From: Distichodus sexfasciatus
Taxonomy: Eukaryota > Chordata > Actinopteri > Characiformes > Distichodontidae
Direction of reading: 5' to 3'
DNA: 64,000 bases
Assembly: GCA_032718565.1 (NCBI GenBank)
Contig: JAVGVS010000024.1
Span: forward strand, 3,259,213-3,323,212
Shown here in pieces: positions 1 to 12,227 of the stretch. Position 1 is the stretch's first letter. The number at the start of each line of letters is the position of its first letter. The position numbers and the translations under genes are program-made. The notes under the pieces were generated by a model. It worked only from the letters and a program-made list of their open reading frames with translations. It ran no database searches and was not told the DNA's origin.

Positions 1-614
1 ACAATTGCCCTCGTTTTCGGTGCAGCAAGAACACAGAGCTGGAAAGGCCAAATGTTGGGACTGGACTGTACTGTATGTGGGACAAATTATACGAGGATTG
101 TGGATATTGTTGAAGACTTTTTGGTTTCTGTTACATTGTTGTTTCTATGTGCTGAAAACCTAAACAGCTCTAAAAATGCCAGGAACTGGTTAATATGCTC
201 TCATCACTCCATACAAATGTGATTGTGGCAAAATGTGGCTATGAAAATACATAATTCCTCCAATTAGTCCGTCATTTAGTGCTAATCACTTGGCTTGCTT
301 TGTTAGTACAGTTTTTTATTCTGGGCCGGACAACTGCAATGCAACTAAATCTCCTTCTTGGACTAGTAAAGTATTCAAAGTCTCCTTTATAAATGTGCTC
401 ATTATTGTTTTGTCTTTTAGCCGTCTGCAACTATGCTATAAAAGTTGAAGTACTGTCAAAACTGCACATCTGCTATGTGTAACGTCTCACTGGTAAGAGG
501 CATATGAAGAAAATTTGACCAGCAATTTGAAGACCAAACCAGTCAGATTACATAAAAAACACACTCCTGTGAAACTTCTTGACAAACAGAGGGCAATAAA
601 GGTCAGATGCATAC
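1..614 (-). other. intron of SLAIN-family gene (downstream part runs off the left edge)
   Basis: This is sequence 3' of the first coding exon of the SLAIN-type gene on the minus strand. It starts with a donor (minus-strand GTATGC, plus positions 609-614). No further SLAIN exon is recognisable, so the remaining exons should lie left of the window. The open frame running on past the donor to 548 is intronic read-through. Confidence 0.7.
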
Positions 615-1204
615 CAGCAATCTTCATCCTCAATCTCGGCACAGTCCTCCAAGTCGAGCACGTCCACCTCGTCCAGCGCCGACTGGTCCATGCCCTCGCT
701 CCCGCCCAGCGTCTCCGAATCGCAGCTGTCCGGAGAAGGTCCGGCCAGCATCTCTCCTTCCATGTGGCCCGGCTCGGCCTCGCAGGGAAGACTCAGGAAC
801 CTAGCACACTGTGCTTCGTCATCTTCTTCATCCTCCACCCTCGCTGCATCAGGGAGCGGAGACATGTCCTCACCGCTGCTGCTGCTGTTTTCCTGAAGTG
901 GAGACGGATGCAAGTCCCTACCCGTGAGGCTGCCACAGTCCTCGGCCCCGGCGGGGGAACAGGTCGCCCCTTCGCAAAGCGTCCTTTCATTGAGGTTGCC
1001 GTTGGAGGCCCGCAGGTGGAGTTTGCCGCTACGGCTGCGCAGGCTTTGGTTCTGCACCTCCAGCCGCCGCACCAGCTCCTGCAGTTTGCGCACCTCAGCC
1101 ACGTCCGGTTCGGACTCAAACTCCGGCTGCGCGCCGTCTGTTAAACTGCCGGTCCCGCCGCTGTCCGCCTGCTGGACCACGCTTCCGCCGTCCGGAACCA
1201 CCAT
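615..1204 (-). CDS. slain1: SLAIN motif family protein, first coding exon (partial gene)
   Basis: SLAIN proteins bind microtubule plus ends and recruit ch-TOG (XMAP215 family) to promote microtubule growth, notably in developing axons. The exon encodes 196 codons plus two bases from an ATG at 1204. Residues about 35-58 (EVRKLQELVRRLEVQNQSLR) form the N-terminal coiled coil typical of SLAIN1/SLAIN2. The middle is low-complexity, Ser/Gly/acidic. Residues about 173-197 (LDEVDVLDLED...EDEDCW) match the acidic block that ends exon 1 in this family. The Trp codon is split TG|G by the donor at 614/613. The rest of the protein is outside the window. SLAIN1, SLAIN2 and a third paralogue cannot be told apart from this exon alone; the symbol is provisional. 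The family assignment is firm. Confidence 0.8.
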
Positions 1205-1216
1205 CCTCCCACTTGG
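1205..1216 (-). other. 5' UTR part of SLAIN coding exon, acceptor at 1217-1219
   Basis: The minus strand reads a CAG acceptor (plus 1217-1219) followed by 12 untranslated bases and the ATG. Upstream is a T-rich tract. This places the start codon close to the beginning of exon 2 and supports a separate noncoding first exon. Confidence 0.6.
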
Positions 1217-2455
1217 CTGTATTTACACAAATTCAAAACAGGCAGAACAGTGTAAAAGGTCAAAGGATTGGATTTCATCTGGGATTTTAAGCATGTGTGT
1301 GACAAGAAGTGAACTCAAGATCGTAAATCAAGATTGCGCCGAAATCTGGTGTTTGTTTCAGAAGACTGTAACCAAAAGTGAGAGATTCAAAAGTGGTTTC
1401 TATATTTGACCTTAAGACTTCTGAACCAAGATGTGACAAATGAGAACTTTGTGATAACACAAATCGGACATTCTATAGAACTTACAGAACTTTAATGACC
1501 GTTTCGGGTGACATTTTTATAATACTTCGGGGTATGATTCTCTTCAACTCAAACTATTTGCTTAATTTTATTTAATACACTTGCACAGTCTTAGGAGTGA
1601 ACCAGTTTACACATTTTACACGTGGTTCTATGTATGTGACGATTAATTTTTGATCTTAATGTACCCTTAATAGCAAAGCACACTCCCTCTTAATCTGCAG
1701 TATATAAGATCATGAAGCAAACAAAAATAGCGTTTCTGCATCTTTCATTTGCTTACTGCTAAACATAAGTTTATCTGCTGTTTATCTGTTTAACTCCAAG
1801 CTAAATCATAGCACCTGAGCATCTTCTCATCTGAAGCACTGATCAGTTCCAAGTGACATACGATCAGATATACAACCTTTTCAGATGTAGTAAATAGTCA
1901 ATAATGACTACTAACTAGTAGATATTGACGTAAAGTGATCTACTAGATAACCAATGAAATGGAACTGACTGGATCATTGCAAAGTGCAACTTCACCAGCT
2001 TAATCCACCAAAATCCAAAGCAACATTCCCTCCTCCAGTTTGTACCCAACAAAAAAAAGCACCAGATCATAAACTTTTAACCAAATATCTGGTCTCAGAG
2101 ACCAGATAGAGACCGGACTAAAGAGATCAGCATTTACAGAAGCTAACCTCGCTAGCCGGCAAATGAAGATTCAACTCAGCGATCGCTAACCAACTCAATG
2201 CACTTGGCTCATCGATTCGTATGCATTCATAAATATAAACAACAATCTGATTTAGATGTGCCTAAAAAAGTATATCCAAGCGAGACGATTAAATCACAAC
2301 AAAACCGAGCTAACGCGAACAGCAAGCTAGCCAGCCAGTCAGTCATTCAGCCGGTCGGTCGGTCGGCCGGTTAGCGCTGGCGCTGGGATACCTGTTTGTC
2401 AAACGTCTTTCAAATTAGCTCGTTATAGCTGCGTAACGGACATTAAGCCTCTCAC
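1217..2455 (-). other. SLAIN-family gene intron 1
   Basis: The intron runs from a donor reading AG|GTGAG on the minus strand (plus 2451-2455) to the acceptor at 1217-1219. I see no other gene in it. It contains a short tetranucleotide-like run of GGTC/GGCC units around 2345-2365. Confidence 0.55.
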
Positions 2456-2640
2456 CTCTCCAACCGCGTCCAATTTCTCGGTCAGTGAGTGTCCAGATCC
2501 AACATTTAGAAATGAAACACGTATGCTGAGCAACACTACGCCGGCGACTCTTAGTCCAGGGCTGAAGAAGGGCAACAACCGCGGCTGCTCGGCTAGTTTA
2601 GCTTCTCTCCTAACTAGCCAGTTTGTTATCGAGCGGTGAG
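2456..2640 (-). other. probable noncoding exon 1 (5' UTR) of SLAIN-family gene
   Basis: The exon is bounded on its 3' side by a good donor at 2455/2456. Its 5' limit is not visible and is placed just downstream of the CCAAT/GC-box cluster. The 177-aa open frame across this region matches no family I know and looks like chance in CpG-rich DNA. Confidence 0.45.
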
Positions 2641-2730
2641 CAGAGAGACCACCGGTTGAGCCAATGACGTGCAAGGGCCCGCCCATTTGGACCAATGAGA
2701 CGCGCGGCCCCGCCCACTGCAGCTGCTCGT
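2640..2730 (-). promoter_or_regulatory. SLAIN-family gene promoter (CCAAT and GC boxes)
   Basis: Two CCAAT pentamers (2661-2665, 2691-2695) alternate with two CCCGCCC-type GC boxes (about 2678 and 2710) inside a CpG-rich island. The cluster sits just upstream of the inferred noncoding exon. No TATA box is evident. A TGACG half-site overlaps the first CCAAT. Confidence 0.55.
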
Positions 2731-2959
2731 GCACCATACTAGGAGATTTAGCCCCGCCTGCTGGATGCTCGCAGTAACGTGCTCTGTGTTGGTCCTCCAG
2801 TAGCGCCAGTAGCGCGCCTCGCCCTGCAGGTGGCGCTGTACAAGTTCGTTTCCAGAGCGGGCTCCAAAACGTTGAAACGGGGGTTCGGAGTGGGCGGGAT
2901 GCTTGTCTTGGAAGCCCTGAAATCGTATTCCAACATGCCTTTATCTCGCTGGTCACGCT

Positions 2960-5900
2960 ATTTAGGAATAGAAGCGACTAAAATTTGGGTTTGATTCAGA
3001 TCACTTGAGGGAAAAAAATAAATTATGTAAAGTTTAATGCAAGTTGTTGAAAAGTCTCTTTATCTGCAAAACCAAATCAACTTGATAATGGGCGATGATG
3101 CTACTGTCCTGGAATGAAGGCTCTCGTGTCTGTGCATGCGAGTTGCTGCAGAACGTCTTTGCCAATTTCTCTTGAATTATGGGCTATGAGTTTGAACCCA
3201 TCTTTTTGCACAAAGCATATTTTTGTGTTAAGCTCTTGTGCTCCACCTTCATACATGCTGACAAGTGTTCACACCCACATGCATGTACTCGCTCCCTCCC
3301 TCCCTCGCTGCATCAATTTTTCTTCCATCCCAATTCTCTTTGTCCTCTCTTCCACATACCCACATTCACATAACAATATGCAGATGCATAAATCATCAAA
3401 CATTTCTTTATTAATCACTTACAATACAACATGCATTAAGAATGTAAACATGGATTGGGTAAGCAATATTAAAGTAAGTTTAGAAGAGTTGTTTGTCGAT
3501 TTTTTTCTGGGCTAAAAATATTTAACAAATTTGCAAGTAGAAGAGAGTGACTGGCCAGTAGCTTAAACCCTGAGTATCCTCCTGACTAAACCGGCCAAGC
3601 CTTTAAGTTATATATCATAGTACAATGTGTCTGATGTGTTCTATTCCTTGACTGCTATAGTGTGTCCTTTTAGTTCCTGGTTTTAAATACAGAGTAAATG
3701 AGATCCCAAATCCAGATAAAAGGCTGAGTATAATGGTTCAAGCCAAGTCATAATCCCTTCAACAGGAAATCTCCTATCTTGCAGTGTACTATTTGTTTAT
3801 GCTGTGGTCGGATGTAATATACACCAGGAAGCTGACCATCGAAAGCTATAAACTGTTCCACCCGTAGACTCTGATGTCCCCAGTTACAAACTTGAGCTCA
3901 TAAATGAAATTCTGAAATTATAATTCATGAAAATTAAGCCCCAAATCCTGGGGAATTTCCCCCAAATCAATCAGAATGAGAATGAATCTCATAAGAGAAC
4001 TTCCATCTTTCATCATATGCTCTTTTGTCTCCACAAACCTTTTTGCATATGGGTACAGTTACATGGAAAAAACAATGCTGCAAACATCCTGCTCGACCAG
4101 TACTGCATGTAACTTTATCACACTGTTTGCATTCTCTGGATGTGACATTAATGGACAAATTCATTTTTTACTTTTGCTCGTCATGACAATTTTGACAGCC
4201 TGTCTTGTCATCACATCATGGGAAGTGTCCGTGAGTGCCAGGGTAAATAAGAAAATAGAGCACTGTTACATGGCTAAAAGAATTTTTTAAGTTCTGGTGG
4301 ATAAGATCCAGTAGCTTCAGCTTTTGCAAATATTTATACACAGCAACTCAGATGCTATCTGACCAAATGGTTACTTCCTGGAGTTTCGTGTAGACACTAA
4401 TGCCAGACTGGAAACCAGATGAGAACATACATTAGAGATCACCACAGTCCAGACAAGCTCAGACACTTCAGTGAGCCGAGCCCGAGTCTGAGTTGTGTAA
4501 TAAGGCCAAAGTTTCTAATACTTGACTTGAATGCTGGGAAACACACTAAGCAGTATTTCATTCCAGTAGCTATATTTAACTTAATGCAGCAGACGTCTAC
4601 ACATATTTTACAGAGATAGGCCTCATTATTAATCTGCCTTAAACATTGCAATAAATGAATGCTGTTCTTTTTTGCCCCATTTGTTACGCTCCTTCACATT
4701 GAAGTGCTTTGAGATGCTTTTCTGCACTCTGCCTACATGCAAAAACACGCAGCACTACAGTCATGCCCATGCAAGTCAAGTGCTGCGAAGCATTCCTGCT
4801 TGGCGCAAAGCATTCTTCATCACCCACGGAAGAGCTTGGGGTGTGTGTGTGTGTGTGTATTTTCGCATCTGTGTGTACAGTTATGTTTGATTACTGATCT
4901 CTCTACCACATTGTCTTCACTGGCATGCTTAAGGCTATGTAAAAACCAAATATCCTAAAATACGTTGCCATATTGTGGTTGCTCCACGTCCTTTAACAAG
5001 CTGAACGTACCAGGACACTTGCGTATGTTCACAAAGATCTTTAATCAGTACACTGTCAGTTCAGCAAGTGGAGACTTGTTGCTTGGCTGCTGTATGTTCC
5101 TGCAAAGTATATTGCAATTTGTTTTGTTTATATGCACAACATTTGCACTACACAATTTAAGATTCAACTGGCAGTTGCCTAGATTTTTGAACTCTAAAAT
5201 CAGGTTTTATTATTAAAGCAGCAGGTTAGCTTAATCTGTGGCTAAAGAACTGGTTTCCAGTGTCTGGAATACTTGTGTGAAACATTATGGTTTTCAGCCT
5301 GAGTTTACTCTAACCACACCCTTTGGATCGAATGACTTTTCGATAACTACAGCAGAAGGTCAAGACTGCAAGAGAAGCACAAGGCGCGGTCGCTGCTCTT
5401 ATCACACGATACCAGTCTGATATGATACGATATGTAAAAAAAAGTTCAATTAAAATGATACCAACCAATGGTTAAGCCTCAGAGATGTGTGAGTCAGGGA
5501 TGTTAGCAAGTACAGATTTCAGTTGGACAGCCGGAATGTTTTTACCTAACTTTCACCAAAGGTAGGCCAAGAGACATGTTTATTACAGTAGCACCAATAA
5601 ACCTAGATAAATAAACGTCAACAGGAAAACCGGGTTAGATTATAGGATATGACCGAGTTTGGAGTGTAGCTTCTTACTCAAGTTTAATAATGCAATATCT
5701 TAGTTATAAGAGATAAATAAGGGAAAAATGTTTCATGAGTATCCACCAGTAAGGAGCAATATCATTTTTGCAATTCAAGCAAACAAAATGCATGCAAAGA
5801 TACAATGTTTTTCACACTTCAATAAATAATTTGCATGTGTTATATACAACAGTTATGTGCAGTGATGATGCTCATATACATATATATGTCTTTTAAAATG

Positions 5901-6150
5901 CATTCCTACCAAGGACAAGATAAATAAATTAACTAATATGTGTTTGTGTAACCTTTTTAGAGGTTGTTATTTGGGAACATGTGGCTCTTGGCATAGCAGA
6001 AATCAGCTGCCATTTATTACACTTAAAAAGGGCCAATAACTCAACCCAGATTAGATCTTACATTTCAAGATCTAATTTACGCAATCACATCAAATATAAA
6101 AATTTAGCTGCAACCAAAAAAAAATGACTCAATGCATGTTTTAAAACATC
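2960..6150. other. intergenic, no gene recognised
   Basis: This is AT-rich spacer between the SLAIN promoter and the 3' end of the thymosin gene. The only structure noticed is a short (GT)n run near 4841-4858 and AT-rich tracts. The open frames here are short, lack family resemblance and have no splice support. Confidence 0.6.
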
Positions 6151-6152
6151 TT

Positions 6153-6158
6153 TTTATT
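6153..6158 (-). terminator. polyadenylation signal AATAAA of the thymosin gene
   Basis: The minus strand reads AATAAA about 420 bases after the thymosin stop codon, followed by AT-rich sequence. It is the best-placed poly(A) signal for this gene. Confidence 0.5.
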
Positions 6159-6575
6159 ATTTTTTAAAACAAAAATATCATTTTACATGTCATTTATAGA
6201 TAAACTCATCCAGAATGGTACCAGATACACAGACCGACATGGGCATAGTTGGCAGACTTGTTGGTTGGTGACACATTGTGCTTAGGCTTGACCGCTCAAC
6301 AGATTCACGTCATCTTTCTCATCTCTCAATTACAAGAAGAAAAGTTTCAAAAATATCCATAGCTGCAATTATACATGGCTTTTACAACTGCTCTCATCCA
6401 TCCCTTTGGCTGTTTGTCTCCTTGACTACAGTGTTACGAGAGATTACAATCAGATGCAGACACTGAATTAGAATGCAGAAAATAAAGGTAGTGATTGCTT
6501 AATTCTTTTGAAATCGAGGAGGTGAAAAGGGGAGTGGTGAGAAACAGGGCAGGGTGGAGCCATGGCCGACGGCTT

Positions 6576-6616
6576 TCATTTCGTCGCCTCGGTTGCCTTC
6601 TTCTCTTGCTCAATAT
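6576..6616 (-). CDS. tmsb15: thymosin beta coding exon 3
   Basis: The exon encodes the C-terminal tail (last 12 full codons and TGA at 6576-6578). The acceptor on the minus strand reads TTTAACAG at 6617-6624. The exon continues as 3' UTR towards 6153. Confidence 0.88.
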
Positions 6617-8247
6617 CTGTTAAAAAAAGAGAAATGAGTGTGAGAGTCAGAGTGAGGCAACGACGGATACAAGCTGGGCTGATCTGAAAGTCTTGGGAAG
6701 TCACTTTTCACATAATAAAACAAATGCCTAAAGTATGATGAACACACAGTTTTGCTCACAATATCTGACATTCATTTAGGCTTTTTAAAGAGACTTTTAG
6801 TGAGCTTTTGGCATTTTTAAATGTCTGCTGAGAAGGAACTGTTCCTGTCATTTAGCCAAACTAGTCATTTCAAAACAACTCCTCTTGCTCTTCCAAGAAA
6901 AATCACAGCCATTTGTGTGGCTGTGAGGTTTGCAATTATTAGCATGATGTATTGTGTCAAAGGCACTCAACGGAGCATTTGAAGCACAGAAGCCAAAATG
7001 GCTAATAATGACTATAAGCTATATACATCATTAGCAAAGACGTCGTGTTCAAAATCTTAGTTTATTAGCACCAAACAGAACCTCAAACTCTAGCATTGTC
7101 TTGCCTAGGGGAGGCTGCATGTGCTTAGAAAAGTGAATGTAAATGAGTGTATATTTATCTGCCACTGTCAGCACTGGTTGTCTGCAAACATATTACAAAA
7201 GCCCCAACAAATGGGTGTTGGATTTCATTCAAGGGCCATTGCTGTTGAAATGACAGTGATTGAAATATCCACCCACATTACCCCAGTGTATCACTATCAT
7301 CTTAAAGAAGAGCGTCTGTCAGCGAGACCTGAGACAAGCTTCCATTTGATGTCTCTGTTTTTGTGAACATCAGTTTCAGTGTCACAATAATCGTCCAAGT
7401 ATTTATCCTAAATGTAATCGTAAATGTATGAATGTTGTACAATGTATGAATGTGCAACGAAGGAAAGCTAATTAGGAGTTGTAGAATAAAGGCATATGTA
7501 ACCTACATTAAAAGTTCGTGTCGGTTATCACTAATTATTCAGCAGTTAGTATCCAAGACCGGAGAGCATCCAATAGTACGGGTCAACAAGTCTCATGATA
7601 AGAATAACAAAATAGTCTGTAACTGGGGCAAACAGTCCGTGAGCAGGCGGTATGTGGAAGATATTTCGATACTTGCTCATGGTCAATGTGTCAATGAAAC
7701 TAAGCTAAGAAACTGGCAGTATCAATGAGTTACGTTGCAAGTTACACTCTAACCACAGGTCAATATCCCCAAATAATAGTCTACAAACTGACTGAAGTTA
7801 AAATAATGTAATAAGAAGATCAAGGGCTGTTTTGAAGTGGTGTTTGATGACGCCTCCCTGCAGACCGAGTAGCAAGTACTTCGTACACAATTAAAGGACA
7901 TGCCTTTCTATATTTTGATTCCTTTTCTTGGCAGTGTTCAGTCACAGGTGAAACAAGGACAAGTTGTTATTTCCCCCATTTCCTCCCAGTGTGTCTTCCA
8001 GAAGCTGCTAAATTACATATCAACCCCCACGATCTACAGCCTGTTTTGCTCTAGCGAGTCAACACAAAGGCGTGTTAACACAGCCCAAAATGTTGGAACA
8101 ATGAATCGTGTGAACGCTGCAAGGCCAAAGTTACCCAACCAGCTTACCCTCCTTGGTTGGAAGGGTGTTCTTCTCTGCTGTGTTCGTCTTCTTTAGACAC
8201 TTCTTGTCGAAGTTCTGGACCTCCTGTTTGACGGGATTGTCACTCAT
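6576..8247 (-). CDS. tmsb15: thymosin beta (TMSB15-like), two coding exons, 46 aa
   Basis: Beta-thymosins bind and sequester monomeric actin in the cytoplasm. The CDS joins 8247-8148 (33 codons plus one base) to 6616-6576 (41 bases including TGA), with the Asp codon split G|AT; all junctions are GT-AG. The product starts MSDNPVKQEVQNFDKKC, continues with the actin-binding core LKKTNTAEKNTLPTKE and ends DIEQEKKATEATK. The LKKTNT core and the linkage to SLC25A53 and PRPS1 point to TMSB15 rather than TMSB4 (LKKTET). Residue 17, usually Lys in front of the core, is Cys here. A noncoding exon 1 lies near 10.1 kb. The reading frame is intact and complete. Confidence 0.9.
6617..8147 (-). other. thymosin intron 2
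   Basis: This is an AT-rich intron with no other gene or repeat family recognised in it. Confidence 0.75.
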
Positions 8248-8255
8248 TTTGGATG
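8148..8255 (-). CDS. tmsb15: thymosin beta exon 2 (start codon exon)
   Basis: The acceptor CTTTCAG is at 8256-8262 on the minus strand. There are 8 UTR bases, an ATG at 8247 and 33 codons, ending with donor GTAAGC at 8147-8142. The start is fixed by the conserved MSD N terminus. Confidence 0.88.
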
Positions 8256-10078
8256 CTGAAAGAAGATCAGAGATTTTTTCTCAGCTTTCTGCATTTATTA
8301 TTACAAATATTTTGTAAAACAGCATGAGGCGGATTTGGAAAACCTAGAAACCTTTTTCAGCATGGGTTTGTCTTTCTTAGAACCTTCAATACTCCTTCAC
8401 CTTTACCCCTATTTACAAATTTCTCTTTTCAGCTGCACAGTTTCAGTCCCACCACACCCACTCAGGAAGTTAACATTAGGTTACATAACTCTTTCTTATC
8501 AGGGAAAGTGCAGATATTTAAAATCCAAAAATTCCAAAAAGCACTGAAATATGGTCCCGAGTTTCATTCTTACTTTACCTTTCTGAAAACTATATTTGCC
8601 AATCAACATTGATAACAGTAAATGAAGTAACAGTAGTACTAATGAACAATTTCCAAATCGTTGCATGCAACAAGTTCCTCAAGTGGCACAAAAAAAACTT
8701 AACCTCTCATGCAACCTCTCGTTTCACATACCATAATTTGCAACTGTGAAACTTTTTTTTTACTGTAACCACAAGACCTTGAAACTGATTAACGCATTTT
8801 TCAGCAGTCAGTGGGCAAAGCTGAGGAAATACTTCAGAATCAGTTGGGTTTAAAACATGAACTAAATAATAACATTGGATTAATTAATCATTGCAAGCCA
8901 ATGCAGGTAATGTTTTATACGGAAATATAATATTGATTAAATAAAACTGATCTTAATTAAATGCATTGCTTTAATGGGCTTTCTGGATAACCCTACTGCA
9001 GAGGGCAAAACTACGATTTCAACTTACATTCACAGTATTGGATTTTTTGTAAGACTTTGTGTTACCCTGTGTCCACAATGTGAAAGCCTTTCCCGCTTCT
9101 TGCTGAACAGCAGTACAAACAGGTCAGTTTTTATTTATCATATTTCCTGCTATGCAGGATATCTGCATCTCGATGCAAATCCAACCTCTCGAACCTCACT
9201 CTCCAGAGGAACAATAAAGAATGTTATCATTTGACTTCCTTATCTGCAGGTGCCCTTGCACAAGAGGTGGGTGTGGAAAGGTGGAGGCGCAGAAAAATGG
9301 ATCAAGAGTTTACTTGTAAATCACAGAGAGGCCAAAGTAAATATAATTAGAAACCTATATGTCAAGCACACAGTCCTTTCAATCAGAGAAGGATAACAGT
9401 GGAGTCGGAAAGGCGCCGTAAAACCTTGGTTCCTCACCCCACCCTAAAACCTTTCACCAGTCTTTATGCCTCCCACACAAGTCTTAAAACACAAGACTGG
9501 ACACTGACTCATTATTATAAGATCAAAATGAATTAAATGGTTTCGACTAGGAGTTTTTGCATGTTTGTAGGAAATGTTTAAATCATAAACCTGGGAGATT
9601 TATATTTCCTACAAACCCATTTAAAAAAAAAGAAAAAGAAAAAAAGAGAGTCAAAGTCTGCATGTGGATAAAGAAATAAAAGCAACGGGTAACTGTTACT
9701 GCATAGGTGTGCGCACAGGAATGCAGCTCGGATTTGGCACCGTGCCCAGGAGCTGGCAGTGAGAAAACGCAGTCTGCATGGACCGTCAAATCTGGCAAAG
9801 GCTTTGCCACAGATACTTGTGGAAATAAAAGTCCCTTCTGTCATATCACATTATAAAGGGCACAAATTAGACAGTATATAAAGCACAGCTTTGGAAGAAG
9901 GTCGGATCTGTTCTGCACGGATGGCACCTGCGTAACGGATTTTTTCTCTCTAACTCCCGCTGCGTCTTAATCTAAATTGGCCAAATTAACGTCCACCTGA
10001 AACGTCAGACACCATCACAAAAACGAGATGCATCTACAGGCGCGGGCGATTTGGGGGGCTTTGGGTGTCGTGTCTTAC
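8256..10078 (-). other. thymosin intron 1
   Basis: The intron lies between the noncoding first exon (donor GTAAG at 10078) and the start-codon exon. It is AT-rich. No gene was recognised; a purine-rich run sits near 9623-9650. Confidence 0.65.
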
Positions 10079-10130
10079 CTGGTTGCTGTGTCCTCGTTGG
10101 AGACCTTGACGACTTGTCTTTTGTGGAAGG
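10079..10130 (-). other. tmsb15: thymosin noncoding exon 1 (5' UTR)
   Basis: The exon ends with CAACCAG|GTAAG on the minus strand. Its 5' end is estimated about 28 bases downstream of a TATA-like element. It contains no ATG before the donor. Confidence 0.6.
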
Positions 10131-10157
10131 TGTGTGTAATCCGCGGAAGACGCCCGG

Positions 10158-10251
10158 TTTAAATAGCAACTCACGCCCTTCTGCGCGGTGTCACGGAGCC
10201 CAAGCCGCTCGCGCTCATTGGTCCGGTCCAACCCCGAGCCACTGGTCATTG
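10158..10251 (-). promoter_or_regulatory. thymosin promoter: TATA box and two CCAAT boxes
   Basis: The minus strand reads TATTTAAA at 10165-10158, with inverted CCAAT boxes at 10221-10217 and 10251-10247 further upstream. Spacing to the exon 1 donor fits a start site near 10130. Confidence 0.6.
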
Positions 10252-10508
10252 GATAAATCTGGTGCACATCGTTCTGCGAGGATGTACAGTCACAATCATT
10301 TAACGGGAGTCAATTTGGGGGGTGTGTTTGACTGAATATGTTCGCCAAACGAAGCCGAACTGATTACGCGCAATTAAGAGCGTCCAGCAAACGAAAGCAG
10401 AAAGAGCGGCGGCGCAGATCTCAGGTCTGTAGTGGAGAGAAGCGACCGTTGGCGAAGAAACAGCACAATCTGGCGGCGAGAGTGGGTACTGCACCCGGTA
10501 GTATTTAA

Positions 10509-10728
10509 TGTAAGTGAGTGATTATTCGTCATTGTGAACACACCACAGCACAGCACACAGTGCACCACAACCAAATGTGACCTATGCATTTAACCCATCC
10601 GTGAAGGAGCACTGGGCAGCTAACAAGAGCCCGGGAAGCAGTGCTTGGGGACGGTACCTTGCTCATGAGTACCTCAGTGGTAACTTTATCAGCCCTGGAA
10701 CCTACCGTTACACCTCCAGCTGCACCAT
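10509..10728 (-). mobile_element. SINE-like family A copy 1 (reverse)
   Basis: This copy is reverse-oriented and lacks the tRNA-like head. In sense orientation the family has a head with a B-box-like GGTTCAAATCC, a middle with paired KpnI-like GGTACC motifs, and a tail ending AATAATCACTCACTTTCA. Family membership rests on ten similar copies in this window. Confidence 0.75.
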
Positions 10729-10742
10729 CACTGGAAACATAG

Positions 10743-10770
10743 CTCTCTCTCTCTCTCTCTCTCTCTCTCG
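10743..10770. repeat. (CT)n microsatellite between inverted family A copies
   Basis: About 14 CT units separate a reverse and a forward copy of family A. Confidence 0.9.
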
Positions 10771-10906
10771 TCCCCAAGCACTGCTCTTGTTAGCTGCCCA
10801 CTGCTCCTTCACAGATGGGTCAAACGCAGAGGTCACATTTCGTCGTGGTGCACGGTGATGTGCTGTGATGTGGTGTGTTCACAATGACAAATAATCACTC
10901 ACTTTC
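10771..10906 (+). mobile_element. SINE-like family A copy 2 (forward, 3' half)
   Basis: Forward copy starting at TCCCCAAGCACTGCTC and running to the CACTCACTTTCAA tail. It is the inverted partner of copy 1. Confidence 0.75.
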
Positions 10907-10920
10907 AATCTCTCTCTCGC

Positions 10921-10942
10921 TCACACACACACACACACACAC
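10921..10942. repeat. (CA)n microsatellite
   Basis: About 11 CA units follow the tail of family A copy 2. Confidence 0.9.
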
Positions 10943-11006
10943 ATGTACAACAATCTTTGTGGGGACATTCCATAGACTTCCATAATGACTAGATGTACAT
11001 AATTCT

Positions 11007-11220
11007 ACCTGAACTGGAATATCTGGTTCTGATCTTATGGAACTGAAGGTGTAATTAAGCTAAGGCAAACACTTTGTCCGCGACTGATTTGATTGTGTTT
11101 ATTTAAATTATGAAAATATCAAATGATGCCAATGTCACAGTGTATTTCACCTTTATTAATAGCACACGTATCAAGGATATTTGCCATTTCCATGGAGTGT
11201 ATTAACCTTTTCTAGACCTA
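11007..11220 (+). repeat. local direct duplication, copy 1
   Basis: About 215 bases match 12228-12442 at roughly 94% by eye, in the same orientation. It is flanked by GTGGGGACATT near 10960 and the inverted GTCCCCACAAA near 11335, which suggests an embedded older element. Confidence 0.7.
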
Positions 11221-12227
11221 GACCTAATCTTAACCAAGTAACCAAAAGCACATCCTTTACCTCTTGTAGTTTCTCTAATAAAACATGTACATTTTTTATT
11301 AAAGTACATTTTTTCTTATGGAGATCTCTCAAATGTCCCCACAAATCCAAAGAAAATGAATAAAAGTGATTTTATGGGACGAAAATGTCCCCCCAACACA
11401 TAAAACATGGTACACGCAAAGATGACAAAACAAATCTGTCTTTTAGGAGACACCTCACATTCATTCAGCAAAGCTATTAAAAGGCGTTGTGTTCTACGGG
11501 TGAGAACGCAAGAACATCCATAGCCTTAAAAGCTGTTACATTTCTATCAGTTGCAAAATGTTGGAGGGTTTTTAATGATGTAATTCCCAAAATCATTCCA
11601 TAACCCTCCATTTTTAAAGCCATTCCTCTGTGGATATGATAATGAGATCAGGAACATTTTCATGCTTAAAGGTTCACTTCTGATTCAACTTTGGCAGGTC
11701 AACACTGAGGTACTGAAGCAAACCCAAACAGTAACATTTTTACTGTTGGTATAGGGTTATACTCCTGAAATGCTTTGGTGTTGTTTTCTGTTACTGTGGC
11801 CAAACATCTCTATTTACTCTGTTTACTGGCAAACTGTACTCTTACTCTACTGTTGCTCTTATGTGGCATTTTCTAGCCACGCCTTCCATTTTCAAATATC
11901 AATTTAAATTTCTTATTGTAGATGAACATACGCATCAAAAATTACAAGAGTTATCTGGTAATCCCGTGATGAAAATTTGGGGTTCTAGCACCTTTAATCG
12001 TTGGGGTGGCTGGTCCTGGACAAATTGGCATCTATTCTGTTTGAAACCACATGTGGATTTATTTATTTTTACAGACCCTTGGGGATCTTTCTTTCCTTTA
12101 AGGCCCTAGGGAGCTCGTTAGGTCTTGGCATGATTCCACAACTCACTTCAGTAAGCAAGAAAACACCAGACCCAAGATGTCGGCTTTGAAAGGACAGACT
12201 CCACCTGCAGGAGTTTCTAATCAGTTA

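Noticed and set aside
515..1409. Plus-strand open frames over the SLAIN exon (209 and 161 aa)
   Set aside because: They are antisense shadows of the SLAIN coding exon in G+C-rich DNA and have no family resemblance.
2423..2956. 177-aa minus-strand open frame at the SLAIN promoter
   Set aside because: It crosses a clear splice donor and the CCAAT/GC-box promoter, and no domain is visible; judged chance.
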